Origin: Cudoniella acicularis | Taxonomy: Eukaryota > Ascomycota > Leotiomycetes > Helotiales > Helotiaceae | Length of the DNA: 27,020 nucleotides | Direction of reading: 5' to 3' | Assembly (NCBI GenBank): GCA_013054445.1 | Contig: JAAMPI010000739.1 | Span: 1-27,020 of the forward strand | The notes under the pieces: generated by a model | What the model was told of the DNA's origin: nothing | The model's input: the letters and a program-made list of their open reading frames with translations, nothing else | The model's database searches: none | Part shown: in pieces, positions 19,740 to 27,020 of the stretch | Numbering within the stretch: the stretch's first letter is position 1 | How the letters are laid out: each line of letters begins with the position of its first letter | Position numbers and translations under genes: made by a program

Positions 19740-22520
19740 TGCTATCTTATTCTTATTTAAATTTAAAATTAGTATACTAAACTAGCGAGATCTAAAACAT
19801 TTTCTTTATGTTTCCGACTTAAACAAAACTAAAGTACTAGGATCTATTAAACAAATCGACTTGCTTTTAATAAAATACTAAACAACCTATAAATATCCTT
19901 AATTATATTTACTTAAGACAAGGTCAAGAGTATAGGTCTTATAAGAGTTATAAGAGTAAGGCTATTAGTATTATCCGGCTATTATGTCGTTACTATAGTA
20001 AATACTGCCCTATTTATTCCTAGCGGTACGGCTGTCGTCCTTTTCCCCTCTACTATAATATTTAACAGTATATATACCGGTTTATTAAGCTAGTTGACCT
20101 AGCTAACTAGTAATTGCTTACTAGCTTCCGCGACAAAGGTTATCTGCGTAAGATCCTACTTAAACTCTTAAAGGGGTAGCTCGATAGAATTCGCTAGTCT
20201 TAGATATATTAACTCTAAAACATTTAAGGTAGAGAGAGTCGGTAATAGAACCTTAATAGAGCAAGATCTAGGAACGATAAACGAGAGGGCTAGGTTGTAT
20301 ACCTATATATCACTGATACTAGTGTTAAAAGGCGCCGGATTAGGTGATTTCCCTTTAATATACCTAAAGAAAGTATTATAACGGGACTTAACCGTAAGGA
20401 TCGACGATACCGATTATATAAGTAATAGATCGGTAACTGTAAGGCGTATAGCGAGGCTAATAGTAGAGCTAATACCGACAGAAGTAATTATATCGGCTAG
20501 CTTAAAAAACCCTTAGATAGAGTTAACTAGGAAAGAATAATTATAAGGAGGGATTAGTTCTATATTATAATGTTCGAGAAGATCGATAATAGTTATGATA
20601 TAAACTTCTTCTTATTATAATAGAGTTAGATTAGCACTTATAGATTTAGAGCTATAATAGCGCTAATAGTAAAATAGTTCTATTACTTAGAATACTAAGG
20701 TCAAGAGCTTAGACGAGGTCTGAAACGAGGTTATATATACGATATAAGGTTACGTAATCGGTCCTAACCGGACCTCTAAACTAGATCTATAATAAAGGTA
20801 AGACTACTTATAATAATAACCTTACTAATAACCTCGATAGTATTATACGGGTACCCGCTTATATTCTACCTTATAATATTAGTTAAACTATTCTAGAAGA
20901 ACGATACTTCTAAATTTTTAAGAAACAGGATAAACTAGAAATCTTTAACTATACTTATTAATATAGATAATAGCTTATTAATATTTAGTAAGCTATCTCT
21001 AGTTATATCTATAATATTATTATAAAGTAGTGTTATAGCGATAAGGCTTCTTATAAAAATAGAAGAAGCGTAAAGAAGAGCTCTTATAATAGCTACTAGT
21101 AGATATCTATATAAAAGGTTTAAAGAAAAACTAAAATAAAGAAGTTATTAATATTAAAAGTAACTATTAAATATATCTCTCTCGTATTAATACTTATAAG
21201 ATAGCCTTAAAAAGGGTTTCTATTTCTGATCCCCTAAAGAAGTTATAATTTAGTAGTCGGCTAATAATAGATAAGAGGTCGATTTAAGCTCCGGGTATAA
21301 AGATAAGGGGTAAAGACAAGGGGTAAAGACATAAGGCAGAGACATAGGGTATATATTACGTATAGCGACACCTTTAAGCCGCCTTTATAAACTATAGTTC
21401 TTCTAAGTGAAGAGACAGGCCCGTAGGTAGACCCTTTAAAATATAATAGCTAATTTAGGTTTTAACTTTCCCGTATAATCTTTTTATAAACTCTTTCGCC
21501 TAGGTATTTAAAAGGCACTCTATTTACCGATCAAGACTTATCTAAGTTATAAGATATCTTTTAAAATAATTCTAATTATTCGCTGTTTAAATACTTCTAC
21601 TATCTCTATAATATAGTCGGGTATTAAAATCACTAAACAATAACCTTTTTATTTATTATAATACTTAAGATGTTTATTAGATTTAGAATAATATAAGTAA
21701 GACTAAAGAGATCTAATAGGAAAGTAAGAACGAAACGGTATTATAGCGCTAGTTAGATATTTCGAAAGCTAAAATAGAAGAGGTCTTAAGAAAAGAAATT
21801 AAATATAGCTACCGAAGACCGTTCTTCTAACGATAACCCTTCGAGCTATATTAACGTATCTATCTAAAGTAGCTTTAAAGGTCTATCTAAGATTACTATA
21901 AAATTTAACTTATACGACTTAGATCTAAAAGAATTAATAAAACAATTTCGAGATAAGAGATCTTATAATAGGTCTAAAGATCTAAAGCTTTATTAAAAGA
22001 GATAGCTTACGAAAGTAGCGGGATTATAAACAAGTAATAAAGATAATTGTCTTTATAACTTAGATATTAGTTTATATATAGGTAGTCTATATACTATTAT
22101 AAATAAAAATAAAAGACTAATTAGTTAAAAATTTCTTAAGTTAGATAAGAAAAAGAGCTTCTATTTTCGACGAACGCTATATCTTATTATTAGTCTAATA
22201 TTCTTATATAGTTTAGCTTTTATAATATTATTTAACTAATTAAATAACTTCGTTATAGATATTAATATTAATTTTAAGCTTTTATATCGCGTCGTAAAGG
22301 TAGCCTTATTCTCTAGCGTAGATAAAGAGTCGAAACTAACGATATATTATTCTAATTATTTTATTAATTATTTTAAAAAGTTTAAACGTTAATTTAAAGA
22401 TATTAACGACCTCTAAAAAAAATTTATAATTTTTATATTAAGTAATCTATATATAAATATCTTATATTTTAAATCTTAAATAATTATATTAAGCTTTCGT
22501 AAAGTTATAAATACCCTAAA
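19740..22520. mobile_element. RIP-degraded AT-rich transposon island
   Basis: The region is strongly AT-rich and almost free of CpA/TpG, with dense TAG/TAA codons in all frames, so it is RIP-mutated repeat DNA. 19607-19739, before it, has normal composition. A 13-bp tandem repeat (AAGGGGTAAAGAC at 21305 and 21318, a diverged third copy at 21331) is present. Apart from the possible gag remnant in its last 0.8 kb I could not assign coding content. The orientation and boundaries of the original element are not determined. Confidence 0.7.
21670..22392 (+). pseudogene. Possible gag-like remnant of a retroelement
   Basis: One plus-strand frame, with only Trp/Gln-type stops (TAG/TAA), stays open-like from about 21670 to TAA at 22390-22392. 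Near 22125-22170 it reads KRLIS, stop, KFLKLDKKKSFYFRR. This resembles the basic stretch before a CCHC zinc knuckle in fungal gag proteins, where KKGLCFRC-like sequence would become KKSFYFR under C-to-T and G-to-A mutation. The knuckle itself is not preserved, so this is a tentative reading. No protease, reverse transcriptase or integrase could be placed next to it. Confidence 0.35.
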
Positions 22521-22735
22521 ATCGCTGTTTTTGGTATAAAAGGGTGGCCTAAATAGGGGGAGCACGGACTTATCCTTCTTTTGTAGCTGTGGGAGAAGGA
22601 AATCAATAAAGATATCATTTAAAGATTTGTTTACTGCTTTACGGTCGTTAGTTGCTGTTCGCCTCTTCCTCTTCCTCTGGCGTAGGTTTTGCCTTCGGGT
22701 TATTTTCTCCTGGTTATACAGGCTGTATATGTTTG
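22521..22735 (+). mobile_element. LTR-like 3' segment with TATA box and AATAAA
   Basis: A sharp return to normal composition occurs here. TATAAAAGGGTGGCC (about 22537) is followed some 65 bp later by AATCAATAAAGATATC, spaced as a promoter and polyadenylation signal within an LTR U3-R-U5. A pyrimidine-rich stretch (CTCTTCCTCTTCCTC) follows. I found no matching second copy and no target-site duplication, so it could be a solo or truncated LTR. Confidence 0.4.
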
Positions 22736-23893
22736 CTAGGTATAATCGACGAGGGAATTCAGGGAAATAAATATCATTTGGGGGGCCGCTTCATACTGCG
22801 CTTGATACCTTGACAATACCCTTTCTACCCTCCCCTTTACTGTATCTGGCAGCTCTACGGTCGCAGCTTTTTGGTCCGCACCTGTCCTTAGAAGCCATGT
22901 CCTCTGTGCACGGAGGTAGTGCCACAACGTCAAAATTATTTCGGGGCTAACAATCCTCTAGATCTTGGGTAATACGTCTAGAGGGATCGCAGATTTACCT
23001 GCCTTGCTGACCAACTCTCCTAGGCGTGTTGCTTGTTCTTCGTGCGTATGAATCCGAGGCGGCTTAGTCAAAGGGGAGGGTTCTATTGAATAAAACTGTC
23101 AGCCATCTGTCCAAATAGAGATATGGGGCTCAACTAGATGCGTGCCAAAGTCTTGACCTAGAGCTAGATTGCTGTTGTTTAGACCAGCGGCAAAGGCCGA
23201 GATCGCAGGGGTAACGTGAAGTTTGGAGTAGACAGGATTGAGAGGCGTGGATGATCTTGACGTCAGCTGGCTCTCTTGTCGACTCTAAGGGCTCTGCAGA
23301 TGGACGCCTTTAGTGGCCAGCGCATCTTCAGATGCCTGTACTAGAATTCTCCTGCGGCATTGCGAAAGGCAGGCACATGAAGAGACAAGACGAGGTGAAA
23401 CCCCAAACGGGTCGTCTAAATCGGAGTCGCCAATTTCCTTGTCATTCTCCTCGTCGTTCTTGTCGTCGGTCCCGTCATTTGTCACCGTATCTGCTCTACC
23501 CTCATTTAGTGAGCTCACCTCTTGGTCGCGCATATTAGCGGGCTGAGGTCCGTCTCTACGGGCAGATAGATTTGTCTCACAGTGACGGCCATGATCCAAA
23601 GTGCTGGAATCGCTGTTCTGTTGATGGTTAGTTGTAAGTGATTTGGAAATGATAGCAATTAGTTCTAAAGGGTCGATTTCAGCTACATCGGCAGAAGTTC
23701 CAAGGAGACGTGTCCGGATGCCATCAACACAGGCTTGATTGACCTGTCCACTGGTGTAAACATTGAAGAGTTCCTTAAGTAGGTGTGTAGAGCATCCATT
23801 ATTGACAAGAAATTGTGTTATCCATGTCCAGGCTTGAAGAAGACGTTGGAGTTGGCATGTGAGTATCGATTTTTTGGTGGTCTCTTCCTTCAT
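22736..23893 (-). pseudogene. 386-codon frame with three internal stops, family not recognised
   Basis: From ATG at 23893 the frame runs to TAG at 22736 and is broken by TAG (23285-23287), TGA (23099-23101) and TAG (22958-22960), all in the same frame with no indel. The context WTDG-stop-QFYSIEPS fits TGG-to-TGA; the others fit CAG or TGG changed to TAG. Visible features are a helical N-terminal half (LLQAWTWITQFLVNNG, DPLELIAIISKSL), an acidic middle (DDKNDEENDKEIGDSDLDD) and a helical end (LTLWHYLRAQRTWLLRT). I do not recognise the family. The first 202 codons could still be translated as a truncated protein. Composition is nearly normal, so mutation has been light compared with the neighbouring island. 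Confidence 0.7.
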
Positions 23894-23954
23894 AGCGGAC
23901 GTGTTTTACAGTAGAGAGTACTGTAAAAGCAAGCGAAGGAACGACAAGAGTTTT

Positions 23955-24085
23955 AGCGCCAAGGTTTTTTGGCGTCAAGCGATGAGAGGACTAGGGCTCG
24001 AGGGCCACGTTTCGCGCCAAGGGTTTTTGGCGTTAAGCGATGAGAGCAAGGGCTCTAGGGCCAAGGGTTTTTGGCATCAAGGGAT
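23955..24085. repeat. Three tandem hairpin-forming repeat units
   Basis: Each unit contains a small inverted repeat, CGCCAA, then 6-7 bases, then TTGGCG, followed by TCAAGCGATGAGAG or a variant. Units start at about 23956, 24014 and 24058 (spacing 58 and 44 bp). In the third the arms are GGCCAA and TTGGCA, and the following sequence is TCAAGGGAT. They lie 60-190 bp upstream of the start of the minus-strand pseudogene, in its promoter region or at the end of an element that carried it. Confidence 0.8.
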
Positions 24086-24122
24086 AATAAGGACAAGAGA
24101 ATTGGGCAACAAGAGGCTCTAG

Positions 24123-24655
24123 AACCAAGAAGATTATTCTTACTATAATTCTTAATATCTACGCTTTAACTAAACCAGAAGCATTTAAGATGGCTTAAGA
24201 AAGGAGTATAAAGCATTTTCATTAATATGCTTAAGAGTTGTGCGACAAGATCAGAGGAGTAAAAATAGTGTGGCTGGACGACAGGAGTGGCTTGGACGTG
24301 GCTTCGATAGAAGGCTGAGGATGAATTCACTTTTTTGTTGCGCATATACTAACCCTGTTCTGTACTTGCTTTTGCCGACTATGACTAAAAGGAACACGGG
24401 AGATGTATCTTAAGCGAGCCGACGATTATTCGGACTGTATCACCTTACACTGCCACACCTCTCTATAGCCTTGTCAGCACCCACTTCAGACTAAAAGTTC
24501 GGATCGCTTCTTTCATATCATCCCCATCTTGTCATTACGGCATTTCTACACCCTATATTATATGTTCAGCGCAAGAGACAAGTAGTTGTGTTGGTGTACT
24601 CTTTGCGAATCTCCCCACATTTTTTTTTTGGGTGTTGGGGAATACACCTATTACA
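24123..24655 (+). promoter_or_regulatory. Upstream region of the HET gene
   Basis: No gene is visible. The first part (24123-24240) is AT-rich with in-frame stops in all directions. Just before the start codon lies a run of T (about 24620-24629) flanked by CCCACA and GGGTG. The ATG context at 24656 is TTACAATGC. A TATA-like CCTATATTATATG lies near 24552, about 100 bp upstream, and is a candidate core promoter. Confidence 0.45.
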
Positions 24656-26680
24656 ATGCGTCTTCTAGAACGGAAAAACGCCGACGAGTTCTGCCTGATC
24701 GAGTGTCCAGATGACCAAATCCCAAGATACGCCATTCTCTCGCATACCTGGGGCAAAGAAGAAGTCACCTTCGAAGACTTACAGAATGACACCGGGAAGA
24801 ATAAGGCTGGCTATAACAAGATCCAGTTCTGCGGGGAACAAGCTAACAAGGATGGCCTAAAATACTTCTGGGTTGATACCTGTTGTATCGATAAGAAGAG
24901 CAGTGCTGAGCTCTCTGAGGCTATAAATTCAATGTTGCGCTGGTATTCAGAAGCTAGCGAATGCATTGCGTATCTTTCGGACGTCATGAGCGATCTTGGT
25001 GGTGGAATGCTGGAGGAGCAGTTCCGACAAAGTAGATGGTTCACGAGAGGCTGGACACTTCAGGAGTTGTTGGCGCCACGAAAGCTGATGTTCTACGATA
25101 AGGACTGGAAATTTATCGGCGATCGGCAGCAGTGGAAGAGTATTATCGAAGACATCACAAATATTCACGAGGGTGCGTTAACAGGCGACCAAACTTGGAT
25201 TAATCGATACAGTGTGGCTCAAAAAATGTCCTGGGCGAGTAAAAGGCGCACAACTCGTCCAGAAGATATTGCATATTCCCTGATGGGAATGTTCAACGTT
25301 AACATGCCTCTCCTGTACGGCGAAGGAAAGAAAGCATTTCTCAGGCTGCAGCAAGAAATCATAAAAGACTCGGACGACCAAACCATATTCTGTTGGAATG
25401 CAAAGGTACCCGCCTTCAACCCACCTGAATTTGGCATTTGTGGTCTACTCGCGCCTTCTCCACGGGAGTTTGAGTTTTCGTATGACTATGTACTTGACAA
25501 AACTGTCCAGGTTGCGGAGCCATATTCAATGACCAATACAGGGATGAGAATTACCGGTCCAGTACACCAGATTGGATCAGACTATCGACTTGTCCTCAGG
25601 TGCTACGATGCGACTCAATCTCACGCGGTGCTCAAGCTGCCACTCCGAAAACTCCATAAAATCGGCGACCAATACGCTCGAATTTCTGGCGGCCTACCGT
25701 ATCGAGAGGTCGATATCCGGAAATTCGATGTCGGATCTGAGATGAAGACAATTTACATCAAGCAAGAAATTCCCGAGCAAATTATAGTTCAAGAAATCGG
25801 GAAAAACATCAGATTTAGATTGCCTGAAGAGGAGCTGATGGAGACGGGATTTACTATTCAAAAAGTGTTTCCTCCAGAGCAGTGGGATGAGTCGGCGGGA
25901 ATTATCAGTGCCCCGAAGTATGAAGAAATAAGCTCTAGCTTCGCAAATTTCACTTGGCACGTATCTGTCGCCCTGAGGCATTTATCCGAAGGTATTGCAA
26001 TTACTGCATTCCTGGGTTATAATGGGAGGGACAACACGAGCTGGTGCAAATTGTTCAACGGGGATTTCGAGGCAGACATGGAGATTTTGTGGAGACGCCA
26101 AGCAATTGATCTAGAGACAGAGGACACCACCCAGACTAGCTCAACTGTTGAATTTAACCTCGACGAAGAGTTACGAGAGTTTCACATAACAGCAAAATAT
26201 CCTGAACACTTAGGTGGCTCTTCAGATCCGAACACATTCGACTTGGATGTCGGAATCAGCTCTAAACGAATTCTTCGGCATGCTAATGTTAAAACTTCGG
26301 GTGTTATCGAGTCTGGTGCTTGGGGTCCATCGAAGGAATGGAAGGAAATATCGAGAACATCGAAAACGATGAAATCGAAGAAATCAAAGAATGCGAATTC
26401 GAAGGTAGAATTGGAATCAAAGGTGGTGGAAGAGAAGGTAGTGGAAGAGAAGATTGAAGAGAAGGTGGAAGAGAGGGTGGAAGAGGAGGATGATGTGTGG
26501 GGTTCGATGCAATCGAAGAAATCGAAAAAATCGAAGAAACCGCGGGTAGTAAAAGAGAAGGCAGAAGAGGAGGTAGAGGAGAAGATGGAAGAGAAGGTGG
26601 AAGAGGAGGGTAGAAGAGGGGGAGGATGTGTGGGGTACGTGGGGTACATCGAAGCAATCGAAGAAACCAAAGGTAGGTAG
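24656..26680 (+). CDS. HET-domain protein with Lys/Glu-rich repetitive tail (674 aa as it stands)
   Basis: The start is the ATG at 24656 (MRLLERKNADEFCLI), where HET proteins of this class begin; an earlier GTG in frame is not a credible eukaryotic start. HET motifs are all present: RYAILSHTWG (24-33), VDTCCIDKKSSAELSEAIN (73-91), RGWTLQELLAPR (131-142) and EDIAYSLMGMFNVNMPLLYGEG (203-224). The HET domain triggers cell death in vegetative incompatibility, usually after activation by a partner or an attached STAND module. No NACHT or WD40 region follows. Instead there is a conserved-looking middle domain (about 240-540) and then a low-complexity tail of EEKVEEKV and SKKSKKSKK blocks with a VWG motif. 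The tail is coded by a minisatellite and leaves the repeat frame near 26605, giving GRRGGGCVGYVGYI and a TAG. The present C-terminus may therefore be a frameshift product. No intron is needed. Confidence 0.85.
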   Translation: MRLLERKNADEFCLIECPDDQIPRYAILSHTWGKEEVTFEDLQNDTGKNKAGYNKIQFCGEQANKDGLKYFWVDTCCIDKKSSAELSEAINSMLRWYSEASECIAYLSDVMSDLGGGMLEEQFRQSRWFTRGWTLQELLAPRKLMFYDKDWKFIGDRQQWKSIIEDITNIHEGALTGDQTWINRYSVAQKMSWASKRRTTRPEDIAYSLMGMFNVNMPLLYGEGKKAFLRLQQEIIKDSDDQTIFCWNAKVPAFNPPEFGICGLLAPSPREFEFSYDYVLDKTVQVAEPYSMTNTGMRITGPVHQIGSDYRLVLRCYDATQSHAVLKLPLRKLHKIGDQYARISGGLPYREVDIRKFDVGSEMKTIYIKQEIPEQIIVQEIGKNIRFRLPEEELMETGFTIQKVFPPEQWDESAGIISAPKYEEISSSFANFTWHVSVALRHLSEGIAITAFLGYNGRDNTSWCKLFNGDFEADMEILWRRQAIDLETEDTTQTSSTVEFNLDEELREFHITAKYPEHLGGSSDPNTFDLDVGISSKRILRHANVKTSGVIESGAWGPSKEWKEISRTSKTMKSKKSKNANSKVELESKVVEEKVVEEKIEEKVEERVEEEDDVWGSMQSKKSKKSKKPRVVKEKAEEEVEEKMEEKVEEEGRRGGGCVGYVGYIEAIEETKGR

Positions 26681-27020
26681 AAGAGGAAGGCAGAAGAGGA
26701 GGTAGAGGAGAAGGTAGAAGAGAAGGTGGAAGAGGGGGAGGATGTGTGGGGTTCCCCAATTAATACTTCGGGTGTTATCGACTTTTGGGGTACGAAGCAA
26801 TCGAAGAAGAAATCGAAAAAATCGGAGAAACCGAAGGTGGTAGAAGAGAAGGCAGAAGAGAGGGTGGAAGAGGAGGATGATGTGTGGGGTTGGATGCAAT
26901 CGAAGAGAATCGAAAAAATCGAAGAAACCGTGGGTAGTAAAAGAGAAGGCTGAAGAGGAGTAGAGGAGAAGATGGAAGAGAAGGTGGAAGAGGTGGTGGA
27001 AGAGGTGGTGGAAGAGGAGG
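26485..27020 (+). repeat. Coding minisatellite in the HET tail, units of about 115-137 bp, running off the window
   Basis: The motif GAGGATGTGTGGGG (or GAGGATGATGTGTGGGG) recurs at about 26485, 26622, 26738 and 26872, each time followed by an ATCGAAGAAATCGAAAAAATC-like stretch and then purine-rich AAGGTGGAAGAG repeats. The first and fourth units are nearly identical, about 387 bp apart. ACTTCGGGTGTTATCGA occurs both at 26294 and 26766. The plus strand is almost pure A/G. Units 1, 3 and 4 are in the HET frame; unit 2 is shifted, with small insertions around 26605-26620 and 26675-26690. The frame is open again from 26726 to a TAG at 26951. Confidence 0.85.

Noticed and set aside
23955..24085. 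CRISPR-like array
   Set aside because: Only three diverged units with unequal spacing and no unique spacers, in a eukaryotic genome.
23859..24122. Plus-strand open frame across the hairpin repeats
   Set aside because: It starts inside the opposite-strand pseudogene and its repeats come from the tandem units; the sequence is explained without a gene.
24632..24655. GTG start giving eight extra residues before the HET protein
   Set aside because: GTG is not a normal start in nuclear genes of fungi, and the HET family typically begins with MRLL-like sequence, which matches the ATG at 24656.
26182..26899. Long minus-strand open frames rich in Pro, Ser, Leu and Phe opposite the HET tail
   Set aside because: They are the complement of the purine-rich minisatellite; their composition follows from the repeat and no gene feature supports them.

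Overview
The window looks like accessory chromosome sequence from a filamentous ascomycete (Pezizomycotina). Four things point there. Introns are short (51-65 bp) with GTAAGT-type donors and CTAAC/CTGAC-like branch points. There is a HET-domain gene. There is a ZNFX1-like helicase fused to CbxX/CfqX AAA ATPases. Long AT-rich stretches have almost no CpA/TpG and carry stop codons at former Trp/Gln positions, the signature of repeat-induced point mutation (RIP).

Layout. 1-336 is a RIP-killed hAT transposase C-terminus. 337-1955 holds AT-rich debris, an LTR-like segment with a TATA box and a 40-bp minisatellite, a perfect 22-bp palindrome and one ambiguous base. About 2000-5910 (minus strand) is one RIP-destroyed reading frame of roughly 1,300 codons that I could not assign to a family. 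Its 5' third and upstream flank are duplicated in tandem (5250-6300 and 6301-7350), and the second copy is much more heavily mutated. 8230-15485 (minus) is an intact seven-exon gene for a 2,307-residue protein: superfamily 1 (UPF1/ZNFX1-like) helicase, NF-X1 zinc-finger segment, coiled coil, three AAA modules and a Cys/His tail. It is divergently paired, across 784 bp, with an intact two-exon plus-strand gene (16270-17816) for a 495-residue RGG-box protein. A 5'-truncated C2H2 zinc-finger gene (minus, 18674-19603) abuts a second RIP-degraded island (about 19740-22520) that holds a possible gag remnant and an LTR-like end. A 386-codon minus-strand pseudogene with three internal stops (22736-23893) and hairpin-forming tandem repeats follow. 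The window ends in a HET-domain gene (24656-26680, plus) whose lysine/glutamate-rich tail is a minisatellite that runs out of frame and off the edge.

How the genes relate. The intact genes suggest an RNA-processing or RNA-defence pair (helicase-AAA protein plus RGG protein) and a self/non-self recognition gene (HET), set between transposon graveyards. The functional link is inference; only the domain content and the divergent arrangement are seen. The most striking structural point is that three of the four NTPase modules of the giant gene have an intron splitting a glycine codon of the Walker A loop. Two of these introns are multiples of three without stop codons, so retaining them would give a full-length protein with a disrupted P-loop.
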